Shown: piece after piece, positions 13,201 to 26,700 of the stretch
Layout of the letters: every line of letters begins with the position of its first letter
Numbering within the stretch: the stretch's first letter is position 1
Notes under the pieces: generated by a model
The model's input: the letters and a program-made list of their open reading frames with translations, nothing else
The model's database searches: none
Told to the model about the DNA's origin: nothing
Translations under genes and position numbers: made by a program
NCBI GenBank assembly: GCA_021399445.1
Contig: JAJTUQ010000003.1
Span: 3,286,001 to 3,350,000 of the forward strand
Length of the DNA stretch: 64,000 nt
Origin: Xylogone sp. PMI_703
Taxonomy: Eukaryota; Ascomycota; Leotiomycetes
Reading direction: 5' to 3'

Positions 13201-16200
13201 GGTATTGACGTATGCATCAACTTACTACAGACATCAGATACTACGCGCTGTGAAATTCTAACACTCCCACTCCACGTGTCAATGGATTTACAAAGACTTG
13301 ATGAGACTTTGAGCTGGTTTGGGGGACTGAGTAGTGTACTGAACTTAGGGAGCTCGATGGTGTCGAATGCTACTGTCACAGCTGCAAGCCCAGGAAAACA
13401 AAAGCCACGCGGCGTCCGATTCGAGGCCCCCATAACCCCAGAAGACAAGTCTGCGGTCTCACAAAACAAAGTGGATGCACGAATCGGAGGCTTTATTCTT
13501 GACATTATCGGTACAGACTGTAGTATAGGGGTAGAGACATCTACTGTAAAAGTTGTCAGTCGTGATGAGGGAGTAGGAGTCAGCATACAGAAAATCATGT
13601 TGTCTGGTCCGCATTTAAGGCGCTCCAATAATGATCCGGCTATCGTAGTAGATATAACCTCAACGCGCATCGAATACGTTCCATCACCTACAGGCAACGA
13701 CCTCGATCGATTGTTGGACCTCATTACCCCTTCTAAGTCTAAATATGATGAGGGTGATGATATACTACTTGATACATTGCTACGACAACGAAAGCAAGGA
13801 GCAGTGGCAAGACTTACGGTAGATGACTTAAAGATGCGAGTAAGCAGACTGGACGAATTAAGCTACTTACCTGAACTGGGCGAGGAACTTTCGCGGCTGT
13901 CAACTGTAGCAAAGTATCTTCCAGAGGATGATCGTCCCGGACTACTATCTTTGGTTTTGGTCCGCAATCTTGACGCTAATATAGATATCAACAATACCAT
14001 TGGTACCATCCAGCTCAGATCTAAGGATGTTGAGGTGGCTCAAATTACTATCCCATCCCTCATAGCACTTAGTGTCGATGCTATTTCAGTTCATCGTAAT
14101 AACTCTGAAGAACTCCTTGGTATCGCTACTGCAGTGGAGCTACGTGAGCCGAGCTCACGAGGACCGGCAATAATGGCACGCATGATCGGTGACGAAATGG
14201 AGCCTATTGTAAAGGTCAAGCTTTGGAATCTGAGAGTGGAGTACAGGGTCCCTACTCTCATGATCCTGCTTGGGCTGTCGGAAAGTGCAACCTCAGAAGA
14301 TCTTTCTGCAGGACTTACTGCTTCCTTAGCAACGATTACAGACCTTACCCGGTCCACCATTCTCCACAAAGCTACAGACCCTCAGATCAAAGGCGATGAG
14401 AGTAGCAGCCGTGTTTCAAAGCCTCTCACCGTAGATGTTGTTGTTCGAGACTGCATTATCGGTCTAAATCCATTAGGTCTGCCTTCTAAGGTTCTCCTTG
14501 TACTCACAGAAGCACACCTCTCTGCAGTCTTACCAAGTGAGCAGAGGTCAAGCGCTACAAGTGAATTAAGTAAGGCATCGCTACTCGTTATTGATAATGT
14601 TGCAAATATAAGAACGGGAGATATTGGCAAATCAAGACGGCGATCTTTTGATGGTGGTAGCAGCCAAGTTGCCGATATCTGCGCTACTGGATTCGTCTCA
14701 GTTAGCTACATCTCTTCAGCAAAAGCAAAATTTGAGGTTAGGAAGAGTGAAGAGGGGGAAAGCACAATTGATGTAGAACTTCGAGATGATCTCTTTGTCT
14801 TGGAAACTTGCGCCGATTCGACCCAGACACTGATATCGGTGTTGAGTGGATTAGCACCCCCAACGCCTCCCAGCAAAGAGATCAAATATCGAACCAAAGT
14901 TATTCCAGTCAAGGACCTCCTTGCATCCCTATCCGGAGATGCTTTCGGCACTGCGGAGGGTAATTATAATTTTGATGATGATTTCGGTATTATTGAGGAA
15001 GGCTCACTAAGTGAAGACGGGACAACTGAAGAGCAGGGCTTAGGCTTTGATCCCAATTACTACGAGGAAGACACCCAGGAGCTCTACCATGACGCCATTA
15101 AAGAGGATACCGATGATAAATCCTTATCCTCGTTGCAACTGTCAGTCCGAGACACTGCTGATGGCGTTTTGCTGGAAAGCTTTGTTGCTCCAACAGAACC
15201 TGTAGAAAACGAGCCTCTAGAATTTCAGGATGATCATTTTGGCTCTAAGTCTATGGTCGAAGGAACGGCTCATAGATGGAACTCGGCGAGAAATACATAT
15301 GATAGATTAAGCGATGCTAGAGTACGTAAAAGTCCACTGACGGTGCGTATTCGAGATGTGCATATCATATGGAATCTGTTCGATGGCTATGACTGGCAAC
15401 ATACTCGCGACACAATCACAAAAGCGGTCCAAGATGTCGAATCCAAGGCAATAGAAAGACGTGCTCGTTCTGACAGATATCTTGCATTCGATCAAGATAT
15501 AGATGACGAAGAAACAGTTATTGGAGATTTCCTCTTCAATTCAATCTATATTGGCATTCCTGCAAATAGAGATCCTCGAGAGCTCGCTGCAGCCATCAAT
15601 CAGGACTTGAATGACAATGCCACTGAAACTGAATCTATTGCGACTACTACAGTATCTGCTTCATCAAGTAGGCCGGGGGGATCGCGCAGACCAAGGGTTA
15701 AGGGACTACGCCTAAATAGAAGTAAGCATCACAAGATAACTTTTGAGCTTAGAGGAGTCAATGTCGACATGGTCACATTCCCTCCTGGCACTGGCGAAAG
15801 TCAAAACTCCATTGATATACGTGTACATGATTTTGAAATTTTCGATCATATACCAACATCAACATGGAGGAAGTTTGCGACCTATATGCAAGATGCTGGA
15901 GAAAGAGAAACCGGCGCCAACATGATTCATATCGAGATTCTCAACGTCAAGCCTATCCCAGAACTTGCAGCCTCTGAAATTGTGCTCAAAGCCACAGTTT
16001 TGCCTCTCCGTCTACATGTCGACCAAGATGCTTTGGATTTCATCACCAGATTCTTTGAATTCAAAGATGACAATGCTCCTGCCTCAACATCGACTGGTGA
16101 TGTTCCATTCCTACAGAGAGTAGAGGTGAATTCGGTGCAGGTCAAGCTAGATTTCAAACCGAAGCGGGTAGATTACGCCGGATTACGCTCGGGACATACG

Positions 16201-16996
16201 ACGGAGTTCATGAATTTCCTGATCCTGGATGAGGCTGATATGGTTTTAAGACATACCATCATATATGGAATTTCAGGATTTGATAAACTTGGGAAGACGC
16301 TCAATGACATATGGATGCCAGATATAAAGAGGAACCAGCTACCTGGTATCTTGGCGGGTATTGCGCCGGTGAGATCTCTAGTTAATGTTGGTGGGGGCTT
16401 CAAAGACCTAGTCGCTGTTCCTATGCAAGAGTATAAGAAAGATGGACGCATAGTTCGTAGTATATCAAAAGGAGCCGCTGCATTTGCAAGAACTACTGGT
16501 ACGGAGCTTGTGAAGCTAGGTGCTAAAGTTGCTATCGGCGTCCAAACGGTACTTCAAAGCGCCGAGGAGATGCTTGGGGAGAATGAAGGGACTTCTCGAA
16601 TGGGTGCAGAAGACGATGACTCAGAGGAGGAAAGCAAGCAGATCAGCCTCTATGCCAACCAGCCGGTTGGAGTGCTTCAGGGCCTCAGGGGCGGTTATGC
16701 CGGTCTCCAACGAGATCTTCTCCTTGCCCGAGATGCAGTTATCGCCGTTCCAGGGGAAGCTATGGAAGGAGGTACGGCTGCTGGAATACTACGTGCTGTA
16801 CGGAAGCATGCACCTACAGTAATATTGAGGCCTGCTATTGGGGTTGCAAAGGCTAGCGGACAGGTCCTGATGGGTGCTACGAACTCTCTTGATCCGGTAA
16901 ACTTACAGAGAGCTGACGCTGTAAGTTATTCCCGCTGTCTAATTTTCTTTGATTCAGCATTTGCTAACGTCTCTACAGAAATACAAGAAACACTAA
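10213..16996 (+). CDS. ATG2: Autophagy-related protein 2 (bulk lipid-transfer protein)
   Basis: Three exons (10213-10389, 10447-16920, 16979-16996), with introns of 57 and 58 bp, give 2,222 residues, normal for fungal Atg2. The N-terminus ([19 protein letters not shown]) is the chorein-type module that opens the lipid-transfer groove. Long acidic, Ser/Pro-rich disordered linkers follow (roughly residues 130-230 and 330-760). The conserved C-terminal Atg2 region (about residues 1950-2190) contains [30 protein letters not shown] and [16 protein letters not shown]. Atg2 tethers the ER to the phagophore edge with Atg18/WIPI and Atg9 and feeds lipid into the growing isolation membrane. The last exon codes only for KYKKH plus the stop. 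If intron 2 is retained, the frame stays open to 17001 and gives a different C-terminus. Confidence 0.93.
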
Positions 16997-18333
16997 ATTA
17001 ACGATGTCATGATAAACCCCCTTGGCGAGGCGTAATCGGAGAATTTGCATTCTATATTATCGGAAGAACTATAAGCTAGAGCATATCTTATCACATGATT
17101 AATTTTTATGTTATTACCTTTTTCCTTTTGTCATTGTTTCCCCAAGTACCCATTACTGGCTCGCCAGCTCCGTTCCAGCTGTAGAACGTGTTTTATGTAA
17201 ATAGCATGGTTAGCCCGAGGTTGGTCAAATAAATTATGTTTCTGGTGCTCTATTTTTTTGTAACTAAAACGCATATCCAACTGAGAAATATATCAAAGCT
17301 AAAATACTTGTCATTGGTCTCGTTGTGATGACACACGATGGATGGTTGAATAATCATGTGTAGCATATATCGAGATGGGGTCTAGACCCTGATATTGTGA
17401 ATGAAGAGGATTGATAATGAACCAATATCCAATAGATAAGAGAGTTAGTTCGAATCTCAGGGCTCATAGAAGCCGATATGATAAGGAAAAGGAGTATGAG
17501 AAAATCCACAGCCACTTATCACCTCTACCCAGGATAAACAATAAAATTCCTATCGTAGGAAATATAAACATAAATCCTCAAAAAAAAGGACATACGATTT
17601 AATCACGAGCTATCCAGACATGCAAAAACCGTTACCTACAGGATTTTCACGTTACTCTGCACACCGTACTTTTACTTCAATTATCGTTCTCACTTATATC
17701 TCGAAAGAATCATGTAGATAAAGGATCCCCTAAGGTAGACGAGGTTTTTATATCTGTTCCGCACTTGATCTCCGTAATACGTGAGTGCAGAAGACCACCT
17801 AGCCTAAAAACTCTCCTAATAGATTACATGAAAAAAACCAACAATAGGGCACGCGAAGTGTGTGTAATGTGTGCGATGCGCGCGTGCGTATATATATGTA
17901 GTATGCTAAGGAGAGAGGGAGAGAGAGAACGGGGGCAGGTACATCGTGACGTATTCTTTTGGTTGCGATTAAGAATAAAAGGAAATAGGCCAAAGAAAAA
18001 AGAAAAAAAGGAAGAGGGAAAAGAGGAAAAATTCCCAGAGTAAAGCCCATTCCCATGTCCCGTTTGTTGTAAAAAGATTCCCCCATTTCGCGCAGTAGAA
18101 AAATGTTTGATGAAACCCCTGGAAATGCGCTTTGCCCAATAATAATCCCGTAAACTCCATCGCTGATCCCGTTTGTAGAAATCCGCAACACCCGTATCTG
18201 ATGTGTATGTATATATTAACAAGAAGAGTAAAAGAAAAAACATCGTATGCTATTTTCGGGCTTTTACTTTTGAATACCAAGTTCTGGGAGACGTTGAAAG
18301 CCCAAAAATATGAATGAAAAATGAAATAAATTA
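16997..18333. other. Convergent 3' region between ATG2 and the SLN1-type kinase
   Basis: This 1.3-kb AT-rich stretch lies between two convergent genes. It contains a GA-rich run (about 17909-17932), an A/G-rich run (about 17985-18030) and a (GTAT)-like patch near 17888. At 17448 a GTTCGAATC motif resembles a Pol III B box, but it has no tRNA around it. No gene can be supported. Confidence 0.4.
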
Positions 18334-21300
18334 TTAGTTATCCGTCGACTTTTCCACCACGCCATCGATCTTACCATCTGGAATTGGACTTTTTGCTTCG
18401 TTGGATTCATTAGAGTCTTCAGGTGTTCCTGCGTCTGAGCCGCTTCTGCGAGTTGAAGATGATTCGTTCTCCTCTGGGATTGTCGCAAACGTCTTCAACA
18501 CATGTTTGAGAGCCGGTCGTCGAATAGGTTTACTAGAATCTGTTAGCGCCGAAATTTTCTCCATAGCAACGAAAACCAAGGGAGAACTTACCTTAAGAAC
18601 ATGTTCATGCCCGAATCGTAGCATTCCTTAACATTGCTCTCTTCCGCAAATGCTGTCAATGCTACAATTGGCGCTTGATAACCCATTTGACGAATCAGCC
18701 GCGTACTCTGCAAGCCGTCGAGATTTGGCATCTGGATGTCCATGAAAATTAAATTGAACAGCCGTCCCTTTTCCATGCTCTCTTTGACCATGTCGTACGC
18801 TTCTTGGCCATCCTTTGCAACTACCACATCGTAGACATCCTCAAGCTTGAGCATACGTAAGACGACTTCCTGGTTGACAAGGTTGTCTTCGGCAACCAGC
18901 ACTCGAATCTTTTTCTTGGACGATGCCGCGTTCTCAAGTGCTTGAATATGTTCATCAGAGTCCTGTACTGCGGTTGATGGAGGAGACGATGCAAAGAAAG
19001 GCTGACTAAATCCGACTAATCGAGGTTTTGCATCCTTGTTGAAACTAAGGGAACTGGTTCTGGACACATTGGCCGCTGCTTTGTTCTCGAAAGAATTTTT
19101 TGTTCCACTACGGTCTTCGAAGGACTTCACGCTAGCTGCCTGAGACCCCTGGACAATATCAGAACTTGAGGTACTCGGTGCCCGCTCTTTGATAAACTTA
19201 AGAGGAATCCTCATAGTGAAAGTCGATCCGACACCTTCAGTACTCGTTAGAGAGATATCGCCACTCATTAGTGTGGCCAGTTGCGAGCAGATGCTCAACC
19301 CAAGACCGGTGCCACCGAATTTCTTGCTCAAACCCAAATCTGCTTGGACAAATGGTTCAAACACCCGCTCTTGAAGATGCTTAGGGATGCCAGGTCCTGT
19401 ATCCTCAACCTCAAACTCAAACATCAATACCTTCGCTCCAGGTGGTGGCGGTGTTGACGGTCGATCACCCATCTGTAAGAATCGGGGATTCGGTTCCATT
19501 GGATTGATGAGTAAAGCCGTGCCAACCTGTCTGGAACCGTTGGCTGTGAACTTTGACGATGATCCCTGACTTCCCTCCCAGCCCCTCCTACTCGTCCTCG
19601 ATCCGCGACCGGAGCCCTGTTTTGAACTAATGGATATCCTGCTCTTGTCCGAACTTACTTCGGCTTCACCTAGACACCGAATTCTAACCTGCACGCTGCC
19701 TTCTTTTGGAGTGAACTTCAAACTATTGCTGACTAAATTGATCAGAACCTGAAGTATTCGATATTGATCACCCCACAGGCACAGATCCTTTAACCTTCCG
19801 ATACCACCTGGAGCAAGAGCTGGTAAGGGCTTCGCAGGCGGAGATACATCAGGCGCCGTCTCAGAATCATCTGAGCCGATGAATTTGACGGAGAAATCGA
19901 TGTTACCTTCTCGAGCTTGCTTCTCGAAGATCGCGACGACTTGACTCCTAATATCGGCTAGGCGGAACTCCTTTTCTTCTAAATTAAGTTGTTGCCCGAT
20001 TTGGTTTTTGCTGAAAGTTAGGACATCATCTAAAAGATGTAATAACAGATCACCGGATTTATAGACGACTTGAAGTGATTTCTTGATCCGTGGTAGGTCA
20101 TCCTCGCCCATGCAGACCGCACACATTCCTAGAATGCCGTTCAGCGGTGTTTTGAGTTCGTGGGAGATGTTGGCGATGAAGAGCGTCTTGCTTTCGTTCG
20201 CTGCTTCTGCTGCTTTCTTGCTAATTTCCAACTGCTGGGTTCGTTCAGCCACCTTTTCTTCGAGAATCGAATACTGTGAAAGTAACTCATCGCTCATTGC
20301 GTTGAAAGTCGACGTAAGCTCCGTTAGCTCATCCGTTATCCAGTGCTTCCTCTCTGGTACCTTTCCTGGAATCCTGAAGCCTCTTCTCCTGTGCTCATCG
20401 CTGTGCGTTGTCATAGTGTCTATTCTTCTTCTCTTGCGGCGTAATCTTCTCAGTCGAACGAAAATGTTTGGTCGCATCCTTTCCTTAAACCCTCCTGTAC
20501 CCGTTCTTTCCATATCTCCAGCCGGACTTCCTTCATCCTCAGACTCCAGACTGTCGTGCTCGCTGTAACCGGGCGGTGCCACTGTCTTCTCTGTAGCGTC
20601 TCGTAATCTGCGAATCGGACGGACACCAAAATGTGCCATAGGAACGACTACCAGAATTATCAAGCCCACAGTACCGAATACACATGCCAGAATGATGTTT
20701 CTGAGGTGCACTATGGGCGCCCAAGCCTCGCTATGCGACAGCTCGACTACGAGGAGCCAATCCACCAGATTAGTTTGCGGACGCGCGAAGCCCACCGAAA
20801 CTGAGGATCCGTCCTCATTTTTTGTACTGAGCATGCTGCTTGCATTGTTGACTTGGAAGTGACGCCTGCCGAAGCCATTTACGACTGCGGGGTACCGACC
20901 CATGACGAAGGCGGACGAGCCGTACATACTGATATTCTTCGTATATTCACTATGCCGGTCCGACTTTCCTTCTTGTGGTACTGGGGGGAAGACATATCGG
21001 ACGGGAGTCGTCGCCAGAACGCTTGGTGATGGTTTTGAAACTGCATTTGCCGGCTGGCTTTCTGCGGAGAAGTGGTTCTCTCGACGCTGTGGCCCAACGA
21101 GCAGCACGACTCCGGTGTCGCCAAGCCCTTCTTTAGACTGGACAACCCGAAGTATAGAAGCAGCGGATGCCACCGCAGTCATGTATCCCAACACAAATCC
21201 TTTCCGAGTGGTGTCGAGGAGTGGAATTGTCAATGAGAATATAGAATATGTACTGTTGATCTGAACAGGACCCAACAACAGGATAGAGGATGAGTTTAAA

Positions 21301-21884
21301 GGGTAGTCGGAAAAGGCATTGACCAGTGTAACGTCTGTCGTGGGATCTAACGGGTCGGGATCGTTTGTTCTCGTGTATGTGATATTGGGATAAAGCTGTG
21401 GCGGATAACCCAGACCCCGATCTCCGAGGTGGTAGTGTGTGCCATTAGGATATGTGGAGGGAAGAATGATATCACTTGCGGCGGTTGATGTGATGTTCAG
21501 GATGCCATTCGGATTGCCGGTCGTATTCCTCGAGAACAAGGTGAGTTGCAGCAAATCCGGAAGGCCGCCACTTTCCAATGCCTGGCTCAGATCATTTTCA
21601 CCCGACGCCAGCACGCTGTTCGATCCGTTCGACTGGTAGAATCGCCTAAGATCGCTCTGCAAGACGATGCGGGTGGATATAGTGGTAAGGGTGGACTGTA
21701 TCAGGAGGATGGCGGAAGCGATCTCACCCGCCTTGAGCGATGCTGTGAGGGAGAGACTGGATGACTTGATGTCGACCACGAAGTTGTAGTTATTGAACCA
21801 TACTGCAATGGCAATGACAGCAAGAGGCAACAGAGCGGCTAGGGCTACGAGCAACGCCAACTGTTCTCGGATACCAATCCGCAT
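18334..21884 (-). CDS. SLN1: Hybrid histidine kinase osmosensor, Sln1 type (group VI)
   Basis: Two exons on the minus strand (21884-18592, then 18532-18334) encode 1,163 residues. I chose the ATG at 21884 because MRIGIREQLALL leads straight into transmembrane segment 1 (residues 9-30). An external sensor region with several N-x-S/T sites follows (about 31-395). Then come TM2 (396-416), a HAMP-like linker, a coiled coil (540-565) and HisKA with phospho-acceptor His575 (NISHELKTPLNG). The HATPase_c domain has INLVSNSLKFTP, VEDTGPGIP and FGGTGLGLS. The C-terminal receiver has acidic ED 999-1000, phospho-acceptor Asp1049 (FMDIQMPNLDG) and invariant Lys1099. In fungi Sln1 feeds a Ypd1-Ssk1 phosphorelay controlling the HOG MAPK pathway at the plasma membrane. 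The 59-bp intron falls one residue before the receiver lysine, and its donor creates an in-frame TAA if retained. It is slightly shorter than the 1,220-residue yeast protein. Confidence 0.93.
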
Positions 21885-22051
21885 CTCGCTCGGCACCCAG
21901 GACGGACCAGAGTCCTCGGGCGAGCACTTGGTTCGGGCGCAAGTGCTGTGTTCCCCGTTGAAAATGAAGCTGTCGTGATGGCCAATTCACATATCCCCGC
22001 GTGGTCCGTTGAAGGTCGAGTCGAAGTGGTCCCACGTCGCCCCTCGCCCTC

Positions 22052-22076
22052 CCTCTCTCTCTCTCTCTCTCTCTAT
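22052..22076. repeat. CT dinucleotide microsatellite
   Basis: An almost perfect run of ct repeats lies about 170 bp upstream of the SLN1-type start codon. On the gene's own strand it reads as a GA run in the promoter or leader. Confidence 0.8.
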
Positions 22077-23758
22077 CTCGTTGGAAATCTCTTCGTATCG
22101 ATCGATGGAAAAACCGCCAGGACTCGCGACAGCCTGTCGGCTGGCAGGCGGAATAAAATAGTCAGGCGATGCAGGGCATCATCCAGCGTGGGAGGCAAAT
22201 TAAGATCGATGGAGGCAATGGACGATCCGGGGCATATGTTGGACGTTGAAAGAAGCAGTTCTCGCAGGAGGAAATTGACGGAGCTGAGCTAAGGTCAAGT
22301 CGTGGCTTGGGGAAACAATTAGCGCAAGACCAGGGGGGAAGGCCGAGTCTCGACCGTCGCGGGTCCAGTGAGCGGACAGGCTCGACTCGCTGGACTTGCT
22401 GGACTGGGCGCCGGAAGCTCGTTTGCGCTGGGCTGTTCCGAGGCGATGTGACTATATCATAATAATGCTGCTGTTTTTGACTGTGCCGATATTATTACAA
22501 GTACTTGTATTATGGCGGGCTCCTTGTCATTTCAAACTCTACACAGTACCGGTACTGCAGTATGGTATTGTGTCAAGGCTAGGAGTCGGTTCCTTGGTCC
22601 CCTCGGAGCGGCTCTTGCGGATGAGGTGAGAGCTTGAAGACGAGCGTACCGTACGCAGAGCAAGGTGTATAGTACTGCACATTACTCCGTAAATGACATC
22701 TGGGGCGATTCTCACACAGCCCAGCGGATAAGTCGTGCAGTAGGACGCCCTAGCAAGAGAGATCGGAAGCAGCTGTCCAGCAGTGGAGGATCTTCCGCCG
22801 GTGGCCAAAGACTGGACTCTAAACTGCCCTACGGTGATGCCTCCAACGGCAGTAGCATTCCCCAGGTTTCCAGGCCAGAATGTCAGCATCTCATCCAATT
22901 TCCTGAACCAGAATAGTTACTGTGTACATGTAGCAGCCGATGCTTTGCGCATAATAACCATTCTCCATTCTCGCACGATGCTTGCATTGCTTCGGTCCAC
23001 AGCAAGACAGTCGAGATACGGAGTACCTGTCACTGACTGCGGACAAGAACAGCCTAGGACTGGACACGAGACACCCGTCCAGGAGAGGCCAAACGGGCCG
23101 CGCAGTTCTCCCGTCACTGCCCTGAGAAAAGCTTTTGCAGCAGGCCAATGAGATGGTAGCAGGCGCGAGAGGATCTTTCCCGGTCGTATCCATCCATAAC
23201 GCCATCTTTGGTACCTTCGTACACTGGGCGAGACTGGATTCCAGCAAAAATAATAATACCGGTAAATGGCCAAACCGGCAGTCCCGTAATACCGGCTTGG
23301 TGATTGGTGATGGGGAGTTCTGGACGGGCTGGACTGCCCAACGGGGCCTGAGGATGGTGGCACCGAGTTCTAGATCGCGCCGCCCCGAGGCCAGAAGGAC
23401 CAGAAAAGCGCAAGTCGCTGGGGCTGCTCCAGTGTCCGTGCGGCCGCGGCATCCATTGGGCCAATCACCGTGCTAGAGGTTCTCCTCTCGAACTGCTGGC
23501 CATCCCGCAGAATCTCCATCCTCTTCTCTCATTGGCTCGTCTGGGCCCGTTGTTGAAAAGCGCCAATTTTGCTTTCATTTGCAGATACACCGCAGCAAAT
23601 ACCATACATTGCAGTTGTGCAATGCACAAAGGTTAATGTATATACACACAGTCCGAGGCGATGCAAGAAATTGTTCGTAGTCCAGGATCACTATTGACAC
23701 AGCATAGCATAGCCTCTCGCATTAGCACTGGCATTAGTATTGACATTGACATTAGTAA

Positions 23759-23799
23759 CAGCACCAGCACCAGCACCAGCACCAGCACCAGCACCAGCA
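23759..23799. repeat. CAGCAC hexamer tandem repeat
   Basis: About six to seven units of cagcac follow a degenerate run of gcattag/gacatt units (23718-23757). It lies in a gene-free stretch and no coding frame of note covers it. Confidence 0.8.
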
Positions 23800-26700
23800 T
23801 ACCGGCTCATGCTGGGTTTGTCATCCGGCAGCTAAACGGCGCGCAACATCCCATCGCTGCGAAGCATAAGCGAATGCCACTGTCCCCGTTAACCATAACT
23901 ACTTGCACGACTACTGCTGTATATACTCGCATTGTCAGTAATCACTTTATATCCTTTCTTAGTTGCTGCATCCAAGCACTTAGCTACCTCTTTCTTTCGC
24001 TCTCTCTTTGCTATTAATTCTCGACATATCCCGTGCGACATGCTTGTCTAATCCCCATCTCATTTGCTGGATGGTCCAGACCGGCAGTCGAGGGAGGGTG
24101 TCATTTCATGCAATTCGTGGCTTTTGCTGATTTTGCTTCTTTTATACTCCCGCCTGCGCCAACTAAGAAAACCGTCGCTCCCTAAATCCTCTCACTGGTT
24201 CCCAAACTTACAGAGTCTGTGTGGACCGTGTTCGCCCATCCGTGATAGGGTTCTCGCAAGCCCTAGTTGGCGGTGTTCATGTCGTGACGCATGGTTTGCT
24301 GTATCCCTGCAAACCACGTGTACCCTGAGGACTGCTCAACTCAACCGCAGGGGAAATCTAAAATCTTTCAACCCGGCAAAAAAAGGGAGAATGTGAGAAG
24401 GGTCTGCAGATTATTAGTTGCATTGTGCGTTCTGAGCTATACCCACTGAATTGCGGTTCCGTTGCTGCCAAATTGTCAACTCTCGTCTTGGTTTCGGCCC
24501 TCTCTTCCTATTCTCCCGATGGATCATCTTTGGATGTGGCATCAGCCATTGCAGGGAGAAACCATCAGCTTCCTGACCGCAACGCAGAGATGAACGAATG
24601 AAGCCAGAAAGAATCCATGACCATGCTATCGTGATGGCAATGAGTCAATCAGCAGAGTGGATCGAAGCTAGAAAACCAAAAACGGCCCGGAGGTGAAGAA
24701 GCTGAGTCTGGACGGGAGATGGTCTACCAGTCCAGTCGGGAAGATGAGGAACAGGGCGTGCCATTCCAGACTTCAGGGCATGAACAAGCCTGAAATACTC
24801 TGGAATGGGCAGAGTCCAGCGCCCGATTAAAAGGAAATGGGTTTCATCCGGTGCGTCATCCATCAGACAGCTCATGCCTAAACCAGCTCTTGTCCCTGTC
24901 GAGCCTGTCTAGAGCTCACTGAGCCCTGGAGGTGGCCGGGCCAGAAAAAGGAAAACGTGAAGCTAGAAAAAGGATCCCGTCGTAATACTGTACCAAAATA
25001 CTTCACCGATCTTTGTGACGCATCGCCACGAAGGGCTGTCTACAAGCCCTAAAACATCTCCATTATGGGGAAGGATCCCCATCATCTTTTCCGAGTCCCA
25101 CCAACACATCGGCAAGCACGCCCACACACACACATTTACTCACCCACAAACCTATTTTTTTCTGCTTGAACCCTTCTTTTGCGATCTGCACCCCTGAAGC
25201 CACGCGAAGCCACGTAGATTTTGCGACCCGATGTTTCCAAAACAACAATTCGCAGAACCCTACGCGGCATACCCAAAGTGCTGGCAAGGGACGCTGCGAG
25301 ACGGCCCTCCCATATATGCTGTTCGGGGAGCTGGCAGGCCCCATGAAACCAGGGGTGCCGCACAAAAAAATGCAGTGTGTAGCGACATCGGGCACACACA
25401 CACAAACAATGCACATATCTGAATTTACACGTAGGAATCCCATTTGACGGGCAAGTAGGGTGGCAGAACGCAGCGAGTAGGAAAAAAGAACCAAAGAAAC
25501 ACACGAAACGGGAAAACACGCATACTCGACCCCGCAAAAGAATCCAAAAAATTGACAATAACAGTACTGTAAATGTAACCGTAACATCAACGCCATCACG
25601 AAACACCAAACATCTTTTCCACTCACAAACTCGCACCGCGATCTCCCGTGTTGATGGCTGCCAGAAACGAGGGAAAAGTGGAGTCAACGGGAGACGGGTA
25701 ACGGGATCCCGCCCACCATCGCTTGCGCTGGACACAGAGCCCCAAGAAGCGAAGAAACGAGAAACGAGGAAACGAAACACAAACACACGGCCCAGACGCA
25801 CGGCGCGTCTCTTTAAACGCGAAACAAACGCGAAATCGCCACGCAGAACACCAAACCCTCAACCCGGCTTCCACCAACCACCTGCCACGCCAATGCACGA
25901 TTCCTCAAAGCTACTGTGCGGTTCCATCCAAACAGCTTGCTCGGAGCTGCCTCTAGATTTCCCATCGCTGCCCATCCGGTAGCGCTTAAGTTAAACCCAT
26001 GCTCTTTCCACGCTTTTGCTTCCATGCCATATGGATGGGAGGGGGGAAACACAAGGGAAGATCCCAAAAAACGCCCTACCATTGCGCCCACTCTCCTCGA
26101 GAACCCGCATTTCCCAATCCCAATCGCCATCCGGAATCACGGTAAAGCCAAAGTCCTGGACTATAACCAGTTACTCCGTAACTAGCAACCATTCAAACAT
26201 CCCCAACCTCGACGCATCCGGCACTACTTGCTGCAGGTGAAATGTTTCAACCGCTCTCCATTGGCTCACGACCGCGCTGCCTCGAAACATTTCCTGCGCT
26301 TGGCAGCATTGACAGCTGCACCACCCTTCTCCTCCTTTCCTGCGCCGCTGCCCTTCTTCTCCATAACAACTCATCCACTCATCGCGGCTATCACGGTCGT
26401 CGCGATCGTGGCATGGTCGTGATTTCCTGCTGCACGTTGGCATTTTCTCACAACTAAACCCCCGTAAACGCTACTGTACTTTCTCTCTCCCCCTTCCCTT
26501 CTTGCTGCTGCATGTGCCATGCAGTGCAGTAGTGTAAGTCTCTGCCCCATCCATACCATACCGTTACCCATCCATCCACGGAGGAGGAAAAATGACCGGG
26601 TTGCACACTGAGTCACCCAGTTCCATCACGTGATGCGCACTGCCAGCCCAAAGGGAAAAGGGAAGTTTGGGAATTTAATATATAGGAGGGGGGTGGGTGC

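Noticed and set aside
13128..13724. 198-codon antisense frame within ATG2
   Set aside because: It lies wholly inside a well-supported gene, with no recognisable domain.
17441..17470. GTTCGAATC at 17448 as a tRNA T-arm
   Set aside because: No A box, anticodon arm or pairing acceptor could be found on either side.
25063..25801. Two long overlapping minus-strand frames (187 and 221 codons) in the gene-free region
   Set aside because: They overlap in different frames, are rich in Cys/Arg/Val from low-complexity CA/GT and AAC-rich DNA, show no domain, and have no supportive introns or promoter.
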